DNA of 49,661 nt from Cudoniella acicularis (Eukaryota > Ascomycota > Leotiomycetes > Helotiales > Helotiaceae). Positions 31,361 to 41,740 of this stretch are shown in pieces. The notes beneath the pieces were generated by a model, which saw only the letters and a list, made by a program, of their open reading frames with translations, made no database searches and was not told the DNA's origin. The DNA is taken from assembly GCA_013054445.1 (NCBI GenBank), contig JAAMPI010000231.1, forward strand, positions 1 through 49,661, in the 5' to 3' direction. The position numbers and the translations under genes are program-made. Position 1 is the stretch's first letter, and every line of letters begins with the position of its first letter.

Positions 31361-31882
31361 CTACTTCCTCATATCGACCCCCTCTATCCCAGGCACCGCA
31401 CCCTCAATCCCAAGACACACACATAGTATCCTCGCCGCCTCGGTCCTGCTCGTATTGCGCGACATATGCCACGCCGCCCGCAATACAGCCGCCTCTCCCT
31501 TCTTAACCACCCTCGTCTCGCTGCTATCAAGTGTGACCTCGATCTCGCCCTCCAGCATATAGATATAGTCGATGGTGTGAGAGCGGTGCAGCACGCTTCG
31601 GTTTTGTTCCGGGTTTGGTGCGGATTCAAGGATGAAGAAGGTACTACCGCCGCCGGCGGGGAAGACGGGAAGCGGCGTGCTACTGGCTGCTGCGAGGTGC
31701 TGGACCAGATCGGCGTCCTGCGATAGAGTGGTTGATGGCCCAGGTGTGGAGTAGAGGTAAGTTACTTTGCTGTTAGAGCCATGAGTTTTGGTTGGGGCTG
31801 TGGTCAGGGGTTGGAAACTGGATGTTCCATCCGCCGCGTTGGTTGTTATGTGGATGGTTGTGATGGGGACTTGGGTGGCCAT
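31361..31882 (-). CDS. Cupin-domain protein
   Basis: I take the ATG at 31882, giving 173 residues; the open frame extends 16 codons upstream without an ATG. The cupin fold is visible from about residue 95: HRSHTIDYIYMLEGEIEVTL corresponds to motif 1 (H.......Y...GE), and VVKKGEAAVLRAAWHMSRN to motif 2 with its histidine. Family relatives in fungi often sit beside metabolic genes as isomerases, dioxygenases or stabilising proteins. The metal ligands are incomplete compared with the classic HxH...E...H set, so catalysis is uncertain. No signal peptide or introns. It is convergent with the DUF4260 gene, 121 bp between stop codons. Confidence 0.85.
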   Translation of the reverse strand: MATQVPITTIHITTNAADGTSSFQPLTTAPTKTHGSNSKVTYLYSTPGPSTTLSQDADLVQHLAAASSTPLPVFPAGGGSTFFILESAPNPEQNRSVLHRSHTIDYIYMLEGEIEVTLDSSETRVVKKGEAAVLRAAWHMSRNTSRTEAARILCVCLGIEGAVPGIEGVDMRK

Positions 31883-32607
31883 TTTGTATCTGAGACTGGT
31901 AATGTAGAAGTCGAATAATACAAAACTCAAAGTAGGGTGTGCTTTAATTCTGGAAATCTAAGGACGAGAAGGAGCTTTGTAGCCTTTATACCTGGTTTCA
32001 TTATTAGGGTGACGTCGCGGGTTTAAGAACGGCGTAAAGTCCGTGACTAAAATCCGTAAGGTGCAATTGTCACTTAGAAAATTGAAAACAACATGACCTC
32101 GGAGACCTCAAGCATTCTACAGTCTAAATAAAGTCCTGGAGGCTTGTCAATATGTTGTAGATGCCAGAGCCCAGAGGTTATATGCCGGGACAAGGCAGGA
32201 ATTGGCAATCTAGGTTGATCGGAAAACGTGCATAGGCACCGTATAACCGTTAAGGAGTACTAAAAAGGCTGGCACGATTACGTCCATGGAGCTCGAGATT
32301 CAATCTCATGCCTGGAGCAAGGACGCACTGTAATTGCTTTGTGGGAAGTTTGAAACTCCTACGTAATCCACAGGGCCAGAGAAATTTGAAAGATGCGAAG
32401 TAACCATTGTTCTGCCGGTCCCCAGCCTCTGTCACGGCTAGCTGAGTCTGCTGAGATATCTCCACTCGAGTCCCCATAGATTGCTTCCCCGCAAGCATAA
32501 GGTTTTCAAGGAGCAAATGATTCAGAAACTGTCCAACTCTCCCCATATCACCAGTGAAGACACTCAGTTCGTTTCTCGCCTCGCAAAGAAGTCGAGCTAC
32601 TTGCTGT
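31883..32607. other. Spacer, no gene supported
   Basis: Short overlapping frames only. Around 32250-32546 a minus-strand frame has protein-like composition (QFLNHLLLENLMLAGKQ), possibly continuing the relic that follows, but I cannot assign it. Confidence 0.4.
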
Positions 32608-32964
32608 TCACCAGCGCGAGACTAGTCGCATCTTGCCCGGACCATGTATCAGTGCGTACGCACAGCACTTGAGTTCTGCACAGGAACCGACGAAGACACA
32701 GTCTGAAAAATGGTTCTCTTTCTTGTATGCCACCAAGCGCTGCTTGTCCAGGTCTGGCCATTGGTTATACTTAATCGGGGTCGAACGATCCAGCTCGTCC
32801 TCGCTCGAACATCCATCATCATCGCTACCGAGATCAAGATCACTGTCGGCAGAGGCAATTCTCGCGATTAGGGACCGCGGCCACTCTAGAAAGTTGATCA
32901 AGAGGGAAGTACGATTTTGGGCGGGATCTATGGCACTTGGAGAGAGGTCTATATTGACATGCAC
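32608..32964 (-). pseudogene. Possible Myb-like DNA-binding relic
   Basis: An acidic stretch (DSDLDLGSDDDGCSSEDELD) precedes NQWPDLDKQRLVAYKKENH. This resembles fungal Myb/SANT-like proteins of the type ..RWS.LDEQRLLAY.KEGKSW.WIF. The part after KKENH should contain the third helix with its WIF...F..R motif but reads SDCVFVGSCAELKC, which does not match. I regard it as a worn fragment. Confidence 0.35.
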
Positions 32965-32968
32965 TCAC

Positions 32969-33582
32969 TCACTTCTCACTCTCAACCCACTTCTTGAAAT
33001 CTTTATTGAAGCCCTCAAAGCCGTTCTTCGTCTTCTCCCTCATTCCAATCGTCTTCGCAATCATACCTTCACCAACCATAAAAGTCAACAACCCGTCAAA
33101 CTTCTCTTCCTGAATGAACGTTGTTGCGCCCTTTGTGACCTGGCTCTCAGTGAAGTGGAAGGCATGGTTGCCATTGAAGGTACCGAGCAAGCCTCTACCT
33201 CCCCAGCAGAAGGTTGTGGGGGAGTTTTCCTGACTTTGTTAGAGAGCGTGGGATGTTTAAGGGGGAGATGTATTTAGGTGTTTACGATAATCGGAGGATC
33301 CATGGAGCTTATTTCAATCACGACGTGCAGTTTTGTGCCGACTTCCAAGGGGGCGTTTGGAACGACGGTACTGATGGATTTAAAGAAGCCATTTGGGTGG
33401 TACTTCGGTAATTGATCGAATTGGAGGAACTTGAGATTGTCAGCTTGAGGAGCGAGGATGGGAGTTTATATAATATGAGGCTAATGATATCGAGATTAAG
33501 GGAGTGGTGGAAATACCTTTTCTCTAACCACAGCTGGTGGAGCTGCGATTTCGATCTTTGCTACAAGAGTATGCTCAGGCAT
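32969..33582 (-). CDS. SRPBCC-fold (polyketide cyclase/START-like) protein
   Basis: Three exons (minus), 33517-33582, 33286-33429 and 32969-33229, join to an intact 156-residue protein. The introns are 87 and 56 nt with GTATTT and GTAAAC donors and CTGAC/CTAAC branch sites. The sequence is a typical small SRPBCC domain: KIEIAAPPAVV at the start, then LPKYHPNGFFKSI, GGRGLLGTFNGNHAFHF, TTFIQEEKFDGLLTF, and a C-terminal helix TKNGFEGFNKDFKKWVE. Proteins of this kind bind small hydrophobic ligands; fungal relatives are mostly uncharacterised. No signal peptide. The exact splice phases and the full domain after joining make the model strong. Confidence 0.85.
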
Positions 33583-34324
33583 CTCAGCAGAAATTTGTCA
33601 AATCAAGCTCGACAGGTGACTTGTTTGTTGCTGCATTTCATTAAGGACGACCATTCCTTTATATGCATGCCACGAAGGATTGTCTCGATGAGTAATGTCC
33701 GAATCATTGGACCCCGGCTGAGTGGCAGTCCTGCTAATCGGTGTGAAGTTCTCCAATGTACAGGGCATGAGGGCTTTACCAAACGTCTCAAACGATACTA
33801 AGCCTCTTCCGAAGCTGACGAGCCAAGACTGGTAAGCACTAAAACTAAGGTAAGTGGGGCCTTCTGATTTCAAGGTGCAAGATAGTGAAAAGGCGGTATC
33901 ATGATCACGCAGGGCAAGCATTTCGACGGATTATCCCAACCAATGGTCAGGTAGGGAAGCTCAAGCCGCGATGAATTAGAACACTGGAAAAAGTTGTAAA
34001 AATCGACGAAGACTTCAAGCGAAGCGTAAGATGGTGAAATAAGCAATTTTCGAATGACAAAACTGTTGGCTGTCCTATTTTATCTTACATGATAAGGCAG
34101 ACCAAATTTCCCGCTTGACGCGAGTACACCAGCACTTGTTTCCCTTTCTGTAGTTATTTCGAATATTCATCCAGGGTTCCATATCCCCAACGATTATCAG
34201 CCGTTCACCAGATCAGCTAGCTAATAGCAACCGGGGTAGATGATAGCACGGGTGTTCTACTACTTGAAGGTACGTGTTGCATCTCAAAGTACTGTGGACA
34301 AGGAATGAGAATGGGGCAAAAATA
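33583..34324. other. Spacer, no gene supported
   Basis: It contains the upstream region of the SRPBCC gene (minus) and leads into the tandem array upstream of the Zn2Cys6 gene. No convincing frame. Confidence 0.4.
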
Positions 34325-34500
34325 GATCTTATTGGAGATGACAAGGTTACTCGCACAATGAGCCGCAAGAGGCATAGTGTAGATCTTATTGGAGATGGCA
34401 AGGTTACTCGCACAATGAGCCGCAAGAGGCATAGCGTAGATCTTATTGGAGATGACAAGGTTACTCGCGCAATGAGCCGCAAGAGGCATAGCGTAGATCT
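34325..34500 (+). repeat. 57-bp tandem array, LTR-derived
   Basis: Three nearly identical 57-bp units begin at 34325, 34382 and 34439, and a fourth truncates after GATCTTGGCG at 34496. Each unit runs GATCTTATTGGAGAT...CAAGGTTACTCGC...ATGAGCCGCAAGAGG...AGCGTA. About 45 bp of it (from GACAAGGTTACTCGCG to AGCGTAGATC) also occur, inverted, inside the solo LTR at about 30349-30400. The unit is a multiple of three, so it opens an artificial frame. The array ends 92 bp before the ATG of the Zn2Cys6 gene. Confidence 0.9.
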
Positions 34501-34591
34501 TGGCGTAAGAACCCCGGAAGGGACAATCTGAACGGATTCGATGTACGCTTTGGTTATCAACTGATGATGAACTCTAAATTCTTTCTAAAAG

Positions 34592-36034
34592 ATGGTCAAT
34601 GTTGGTGGGAGGTCAAAAGGGTGTTCGACTTGTCGTAGCAGGCGAATCAAATGCGGTAAGTTTAGTACCTCTGAGGAACCCAAATTGGCAATACCGGACC
34701 TGAACTCTCCTCAAGATGAAAGTCAGCCCGTTTGTAGGCACTGCGAAAGATACGGTTTCGAATGCACAGGAACGAGGGACATCACGTTCGTCCAAGGGAA
34801 AATTGTGAACTCCAGAAGAACTGAGAAGCGAAGAAATGTGGCGACGAGATACAACCCCGGAAACAACAACTCTGCTGATCTTCAGATACTTCCTTCGGTT
34901 TCAATGAAGGGAAATGAGATCGAGGTCTACATCTGCTATTTTCGGGAGCATCGAATACTTCGCGGCGGTCCAGTTGCCCTAGCATTGCAGCAGCTACAAC
35001 CCAAAGAAGTTATCCCAACTGGAGCGAACACAGCAACCCGTCAAATCTTCCCACAGGCTGTAGTGAGCTTTGCTACCGTTTTCTTTGGCGCTCATCACAG
35101 ACAGTCCCAAATTATCAGCCACGGATACACCATGTTTGGAGTGGCACTTAAGCAACTCAGCCAAGCGCTATCAGAACCGAAATGCTACACTCGTGATGAG
35201 GTGGTTCTTTCTGTGGCCACTTTGGCCTTGTTGGAATGTTGGGTGCCCAGCGGCCCGAAAAATTATTTGAAGCACGTCGCGGGAATAGAGAGACTCCTTG
35301 AGCTCCGAGGCCCCGATCCAAGATCCCTAGAACTCTATAAAGGTCTGCGACATATGATCCTCTTTGCATCACTGCGTACGAGGAAGCTATCGATTCTAGC
35401 AAGAGCAGAATGGAAGACAGCTTTCAAGATTAACTGCTCCGAAAAGGAGTTACAGGAGCTGGACCTGTATGATGTTTTAGCAGACTGTACGGCCTTGGTT
35501 GTGGAACAGGACGACATGTTGGCAACTCGGGGCTTGGATCTTATGAGAGATATAAGACGGCATGACGAGGTAAAGGAAAAAGCGCTGACTTTACTTACTC
35601 ATCTTCATGCCTGGAGAAAGAGATGGGATAGTGATGGGAAGAATTCTTACTCCGGAATCTTTGCCAATGAAGATGATCCGCCTCCTTTTCTCACGATTTT
35701 CGAATTCTCGAGTGATTCGACTGCGACTATGCTGATGTTTTACAATTCAGCACTCATATATGTCCTCCGGATCCTTGCTTCCCTCCAACTTGACAGCAAG
35801 GACGAATACATTACTGCAGAATGGTCGGCAGCCTTAGATATCTGCCGTTGTATTCCGTACTACCTAGCTCGAGAATCACGCTTAGATTTAAGAGTCGTTC
35901 ACTTGGCTGTCGTGACCGTGTGGACGACATTTCGTGGTAAAGAGACTGCTGATGGGAGATGGATAATGGACGTTCTGAACACCAAAAGTCAAGAAGTCTT
36001 GCAAAGGGTTTATGGGTGGATTGATCAGGCTTAA
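34592..36034 (+). CDS. Zn2Cys6 fungal transcription factor
   Basis: Two exons, 34592-34655 and 34716-36034, give 460 residues. The 60-nt intron (GTAAGT donor, CTCAAG acceptor) is a multiple of three and has no stop, so an unspliced reading looks open but would disrupt the zinc cluster. After splicing the cluster is perfect: Cys11, Cys14, Cys21, Cys28, Cys31 and Cys38 with spacing C-x2-C-x6-C-x6-C-x2-C-x6-C and a basic loop RSRRIK. A fungal-specific regulatory domain follows (LLECWVPSGPKNYLKHVAGI, FYNSALIYVLRIL). It is a nuclear DNA-binding regulator; targets are unknown. No biosynthetic cluster lies next to it apart from the decayed ArAE and ligase genes downstream. Confidence 0.9.
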   Translation: MVNVGGRSKGCSTCRSRRIKCGKFSTSEEPKLAIPDLNSPQDESQPVCRHCERYGFECTGTRDITFVQGKIVNSRRTEKRRNVATRYNPGNNNSADLQILPSVSMKGNEIEVYICYFREHRILRGGPVALALQQLQPKEVIPTGANTATRQIFPQAVVSFATVFFGAHHRQSQIISHGYTMFGVALKQLSQALSEPKCYTRDEVVLSVATLALLECWVPSGPKNYLKHVAGIERLLELRGPDPRSLELYKGLRHMILFASLRTRKLSILARAEWKTAFKINCSEKELQELDLYDVLADCTALVVEQDDMLATRGLDLMRDIRRHDEVKEKALTLLTHLHAWRKRWDSDGKNSYSGIFANEDDPPPFLTIFEFSSDSTATMLMFYNSALIYVLRILASLQLDSKDEYITAEWSAALDICRCIPYYLARESRLDLRVVHLAVVTVWTTFRGKETADGRWIMDVLNTKSQEVLQRVYGWIDQA

Positions 36035-36280
36035 AGTCACGACTTTGATGTCGAATGAAGGGAAGACGGATTCATATCAGCATCGAGGAACTCTGGTAAC
36101 ATAAGGTAAACAAACAGCACGACACCAAGTAGCAAGTTAAGAAAGGAGGCATTTCTATGATTTTGAAAGTATTTGACTGAAGTATTAGAAAGCTTCATAG
36201 GTTGAGCGCAATTTCGCTCGAAGACGGGTGATGGTACACTAAGGATATCGGTATCTTAGTGCTCCTCCACAATGTTATTA
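36035..36280. other. 3' flank of the Zn2Cys6 gene
   Basis: No gene. It leads directly into the MITE at 36281. Confidence 0.5.
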
Positions 36281-36419
36281 CAGTGGGGTGCAAAAAGTCT
36301 GAATACCCCCACTTGTCAAAATAGGCATGTTAGACCAATAGAAACTGTCGGAAATTTATGCGACCCAATAAGAGAGCTAGTTATAAATAGGGGGTATTCA
36401 AACTTTTTGCACCTCACCG
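36281..36419. mobile_element. Tc1/mariner-like MITE
   Basis: The 139-bp element has 30-bp terminal inverted repeats with three mismatches (left end CAGTGGGGTGCAAAAAGT, right end complement CGGTGAGGTGCAAAAAGT, both running into GAATACCCCC). It is flanked on each side by TA (36279-36280 and 36420-36421), the Tc1/mariner target. The CAGTG.GGTGCAAAAAGT ends match that superfamily. The interior is too short for a transposase, so it must have moved in trans. Confidence 0.9.
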
Positions 36420-36421
36420 TA

Positions 36422-37495
36422 CATAGCAACTTGTCATTCTCATCCAATCTCGTACAGCGCACCTGTCATTCCCAGATCCACTCAACTACATGTAGAATAC
36501 CGCAGTCACCTAGTAATTAGTGCGTCTCTGCCAAAAGCAACGTCTAGTCGTTGTCGTCCCAGTCCCCACATACCCCTCCTTCACATCTGTCACCTCGCTG
36601 AGCAGTACGAAAACAGCACAACAAATGTCACAAAGAACAGGCAGATCATCGCCGTGAGGATAATCCACATGTCAATACTACAATAAGCGTGCGAGCCAGA
36701 GCTATCCTTGTTCACATAGCTCTTTATGATGCCGAAAAGCGTGAAGTCGACCCGCCTTGGCGACGAGCTGATAAGCCAGGTAGACAGCCGTCCAGCGCTG
36801 CCCGGATCCCTGCCCGCGCAAAAATCGATTATCACCGCAGGCTCGATGGCGCTAAGCGAGGTGTGGATGACAGTTTGGCCCTCGACACCCTTCTAATACT
36901 TACTTATTGTTTCCCGAGAACGCTTTTCAGGGAGACGTCAGTATCCATACCCGATAAGTTCTGGTTGATGAATTCCAAAAAACCATAGTTGGCGTCGATA
37001 TACCCACCATCTTCACAGCAATGAATATCCCTCAAAGAAATATCTTAATCTTTTTTTTTTTTAACGGATCTTAAACGGCAACTGCATCACATGCTTTCCG
37101 AATCTTCTCATAACAAGCTTTTCTGAGAAGCTGTTGTAGTTCAGATGATGGTTGTCCATTCTTTCCGGGTACATTTACTCCAGGGATTGCAACTCGGAAT
37201 AGAAGCTTTGACTTAAGAGAGGTGGTATTGACATACAATGCGCGTAGTAATCATGCATGGGATTCGCGATTTGGCTGATCGTGGACAAGCATGTACACAG
37301 TAATCAAATTGCAGGGATACATCCGTGCAACTGTCGAATTTACGATTTCAACATCCGCTGTTCATTATCCAACTCTATGTCATCCTGTTCAATTGCATCT
37401 TACAACCTTCTGCACACCTCATGAGTGTGAGGGAGATTTCTGGTATCAAGCTCGTAATTTATTGAGACACAAAAGCTTCGGCTACCACGTGCGAG
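36422..37495. other. Gene-free spacer
   Basis: A minus-strand frame at 36590-36835 ends with a hydrophobic segment (MWIILTAMICLFFVTFVVLF) that could be one membrane helix. I found no start or upstream exon, so it is not called. A poly-T run lies at about 37051-37064. Confidence 0.4.
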
Positions 37496-40400
37496 ATGGC
37501 TTCACAGGCGCCTTCGACGACCGTCGATCCCGAAACCACCGCCGCAACTCAATAAACGGCCATAGCCTGGAGCCAACTGCAAAGCCATCAGATACACCAA
37601 CTCCACCAAAAGTATCGATTTTGACGCGAGCATGGAAGGCCTTAGGAATCACGCCACTGGCTATCATGTTCATGGTGAAAGGAGCAGTCGCGCCGACAAT
37701 TACGATGGCTATTTACCAAAAACATTCTGTGGCGATCAATTACCTCAACTTTGGCTATGTCATGATTGTTGTCTCAATTACTACCGTACCAATTCTGCCC
37801 CGAGGCCAATTCGTCATGAACTTGATGGTCACTGTGGTATGTCCACTATCAGCTGTCTAATTTGTTGCGTTGTTGATCTGCTACTAGTTCCTTACATATC
37901 TCGCTGCCGCCATGGCGCTATTGGGACAATATCCTGGTCTCAAAGCTCGACAGGTATCATTACCAACTGGAGCAGCCCCTGAGCCGTATGGGACTTACAA
38001 TTCCTCTGCCTCGGTCGTCAACGCTATCTTCTTTATGCTCTGCCTCTTTGGTGTATGTATAATGAGAGCTGCTAGAACTGCGTTATACATTCCCTCGATC
38101 TAGTTCACTATCTTCATCATGATAGGATTCACGTATGGACCAAACTAGGCCACCGAAGCAGGAAGCTTGAGATTCGTGAGAGAGGTTCTGTACACCTTCC
38201 TCATAGGTCAGGCTATCTTAACGGCAGTGTCACTCCTCATCATTCCAATATCGCCGAGAGAAGTCTTCTTTGCGGAAGCTACAGGAATGCTGTAAGAATT
38301 TCGTAGACTTCTGAAAGCACAGCTAGTTTTCGTCGAAAGTCTGGAAAGCTTAGGTCTATGCACGAAATCTGCTTCCGATGTTGATCCAGAAAAAAGGGCC
38401 GAATATCAGAAGAGATCTGGCGCTCTAAAAGCGACCTTTGGGGGAGTACTTGCGCTTGCAGCAAAAATACAGATAGATGTTAAGTTTGCTGAGCGAGAGA
38501 CTGCGTTTAGCCACTTTAGAGGAACGGATATCCACTAATAAATATACGATAGTTTCCTTAGTAGGTAAAGCTAACAATGAAAGTGCTAAAGTGGACGCGG
38601 AGAAGAACACCGGAGCTAGTGGGTATCTCTTTTTTTCTCTGAACATAGCAGTCTGATTTTATCAATTCGTATACACACTACGTATTGAGTTTTCTATTTC
38701 TTTTTGAACTTTCAGAGACAAAGCTGATACTGCATATAGATGGCCCTAAGCCCGGCGAAGCAGGATTTACCAATTATCTTGAGAAAGACATTAAGGCCTT
38801 TCGCGATTTGAGGATAGTAACTCTCTAGAAATAGGCCGAAGAGAAAGGTCTCAGATGAGAGACATAGGTATGTTATCCTAATTTCATAAATGCTGATAGC
38901 ATCTGAATTAGCTCCGTATTCCATTCTACGGCTAACTTTCCACCAAATAACGTAACGCTTCGGGTAATCAAAGATCCAAAATTTGCTGGAGGGAGACGAG
39001 CCATCAGGCAGCTCAATCTCGTTCTCTATATGGACTTCTTGCTCTACTCCGTTGCAAAGTCCATCTTAGAACTAATTCGATTTGCCGAAGCCAGAGCTGA
39101 AGATAGCACGATAAAAGGGAAGAGACTTATGCTTCCAAGATCCAAGACAATCTTCAAATGGCTGAAAAATCTTCTTTTCACATCTAAGTCAAGCCCAGCA
39201 GAGAATTTCGATAAGTACCCCGAAGAATTTGAGATCATTCGTCTTAGAGATTCGTTGAAAGACGCCAAAGATCCTGAGCATCTTCCTCCGAACACCTAGC
39301 AGGTATTTGGAAATCACATAAGAGCTATACCACAGCTACTAGATTCTGATGCAGTCAAATTCGCATTACGTGTCACAGTTGCCACTATGAGTGTAGCAAT
39401 CCTGGCATATTTGAGACAAACGTATGTGTTCTTCATCAAGCAACGTGTGGTTTAGCCTCTCGTCATGATTGCTATCGGTATGAAAGGCGCCTCCGGTAGT
39501 ACGGTCTTTAACCTGGCTTGCAATGTCGGGTTCTCTGTCATTAGGATGGCGTCAGCATTCGCTAATTGGTACATGGTGGACGGCAAAACACCCGGAGTTA
39601 TTGCCATGTTTGCAGTTTTCATGGCCACCTGGTTCTACTTCGCTGCACGATATCCGAGATTCCTGACTGGAGTCGTTGCTGGAGCGCTTACGCATGTTCT
39701 CGTCATTGGTGAGCAGTGGAAAAACTCATGTTAAAAGCTTGATACTAATAATGTAATAGGATATGCGTTGCAAGTTCGTGTAATTGGCATCAAAATAGCC
39801 ACGGCAACTGGGCAGCCATACTATCCGACTTACGAGTTAGCCCCATATCGGCTCTTGATAGTCGTAGCGGGTTCGTTCATTGTATACATTTGGACCATCT
39901 TTCCTGTTCCCATTACCGAAGGGTCAGTCCTTCGTCGAAACATGGGAGCTTCGTTCTTCTTGCTTGCCAGCTACCTGAGCTCAGTCACTACAACAGTTGA
40001 CCACCGTATTCAGAACAAGGAAGGCGACATGACTATTAAGAGCAGTCCTGGGCGCCAATTGAAGAAGTTGCGTAGTAAGCTGCTTGACCAACAGATACCA
40101 TTGCTTAATTCCATGCGTCAGAATCTGGTGGATATGTCATGGGAGCCAACTTTCGGAGGCGATTTCCCGAAAGACACGTATACGGCCTTCATCAAAGAAA
40201 TCCAAGAGTATGTCCCGATTCTCGTGCTACAAAGTTACATATTAAGTCGTGTGTATAGTATTAGTCAATACCTGACAGTTATCTCCTACTCTTCCTCGGC
40301 CTTCTCGAACGCCCACTCTTCATCGTCGACTTGGCTTACTTCCTTCGCAGCCTCTCGCGTTACACCTGACAACAAGTCTCACAAAATGACCTCACTACTT

Positions 40401-40727
40401 GCACTGCTTTCTGCTAGTATCCGCAACAATCAAGCCCTACCGCCGTAGCTCTCAGCACCTGAACAGAGCCATTTATGTGAGTACATTAAAGGGGATGATA
40501 CAGTCGATTTGTTGGCATTGAAACACGCCAATGAGCCTGGCTTCAGAGAATTAAGTCTTATCAAGGCAGCTAGTGCTGCTGCCACGGATGCCTTGCAGAG
40601 ATTGGTAGACCTCTCACGACAGCTGGTGGGCGAACTGGACTTTACCTTCTAGATTGCAGTGAAGGAGAATGGCGTAAGTAATGGCTCAGAAAGCGAGAGC
40701 ACGAAAGGAAAAATCAAGGCGCAATAA
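37496..40727 (+). pseudogene. Aromatic acid exporter (ArAE/FUSC-like) pseudogene
   Basis: The recognisable order of a large fungal ArAE transporter survives. N-terminal membrane part: KALGITPLAIMFMVKGAVAP, then FGYVMIVVSITTVPILPRGQ, then FLTYLAAAMALLGQYPGL after a 54-nt intron. Central cytosolic part: KPGEAGFTNYLEKDIKAFRD and LNLVLYMDFLLYSVAKSILE. C-terminal FUSC-like membrane part: FALRVTVATMSVAILAYLRQ and FLTGVVAGALTHVLVIG. An intact-looking 51-nt intron lies near 39710-39760. Nonsense codons include TAG 38101, TAG 38146, TAA 38293, TAG 39297, TAG 39453, TAG 40446 and TAG 40650. There is also a frameshift just after the presumptive start, and 38520-38950 is heavily damaged. The last coding stretch ends at TAA 40725. 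Such proteins export aromatic acids or related toxicants; this copy is dead. Confidence 0.88.
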
Positions 40728-40803
40728 GCTCGAAGAATAATACTGGAGAGACTTTGCACTCCACTGTATTGTAGCTCCAAGTGATCTACTACAAAGGGGA
40801 TAA

Positions 40804-41740
40804 TCAAAGCTTCGACTGAATACCCAACTGCTTCTTCGACCGTTTTCTCAGTTCCCTTCTCAAATACTTGCCAATCGCGCTCTTCGACAGCTCCTTCAAA
40901 AACACCACTCCACCCCTCAATTGCTTGTATGGCGCCAAATGCTCCTTAACATAGGTCATGATTTCCTCTGTAACCTTCGGATTGTTGAAGTAACCCTGCG
41001 TAACCATGGGTGCCTTCAGCACAAACTCTCTAGGTTTTCCCTCCTCTACGTCATTGAAATCATCATCTACAACCCGCATCTGCACTCCAGGCAGTAAAGG
41101 CGCAATACTCCCTGTCACATCAGGATCTGCATCCTTCACCTGCGCCGTCATCGCCCCAGTCGTCTCACTCAAGCCCCACGTCTGCCCAATATATACGGTC
41201 TCCCTTGCCTTCTTCCCTAGTTTTCTATTAGCAGCAGCCTGCAACTCTCCATCCATTGGCGCGGCACTAGTAGCCGCCCCTTCCACAGTCGCAAACTGGT
41301 CGGTAACCTCTGGGCTCTTGCTCAAGCGAAGGTAGATGCTAGGGACAATGTAAAAGGCGGTGATGGCATATTGCTTTGCGTATTTGAGGAGAGCGTCAAA
41401 TTTATAACGACGGAGCCAGATCACGAGGCCGGCAGAGTAAACGGAACCGATGAGATATCCGAAGAGCCCTGCTATGTAAGAGATAGGGAGATAGGCGAGG
41501 GTACAGTAGGGAATTAATTCACGCCCGGCTTCGACTTCTTTTATGGCCGTTAGAGCCGAGTCAGACACTTCTCTGCAGAGGTTGCTAACGTGAGGAACAA
41601 CATCAGTGGACCCACATGCTCGCCAGAGAAAATTCTCCAGAACTTTCTCCCCAGAACCACGAATTCTGGAGACAGGTATCGAGAGTCCGGGAGGCGCTGG
41701 AGAATCTTCTCCCACGACCCACAACTTCTAAAGAGCTATA
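40804..41740 (-). pseudogene. 4-coumarate-CoA-ligase-like (AMP-forming) pseudogene, peroxisomal type
   Basis: The frame shows LAYLPISYIAGLFGYLIGSV, KYAKQYAITAFYIVPSIYLR, GQTWGLSETTGAMTA and PLLPGVQMRVVDDD, the order of adenylate-forming 4CL-like enzymes. It has three lesions. The first ~150 residues are gone. The ATP-binding loop (normally SSGTTG.PKGV) reads RACGSTDVVPHV. About 100 residues are missing between GYFNNPKVTEE and IMTYVKEHLAPYKQLRGG, which removes the GD motif that holds ATP ribose and the domain hinge. The catalytic lysine region near the end remains (SAIGKYLRREL), as does a C-terminal SKL peroxisomal signal. It converges on the ArAE pseudogene, 76 bp apart. Confidence 0.85.

Noticed and set aside
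34274..34531. 85-codon frame with a repeated DLIGDDKVTRTMSRKRHSV unit
   Set aside because: Produced by the 57-bp tandem array (a multiple of three). The related LTR copy shows it is not a protein-coding repeat.
36590..36835. Minus-strand frame with a single hydrophobic helix near its end
   Set aside because: No upstream exon, start context or homologue recognised. One hydrophobic run is not enough to call a gene.
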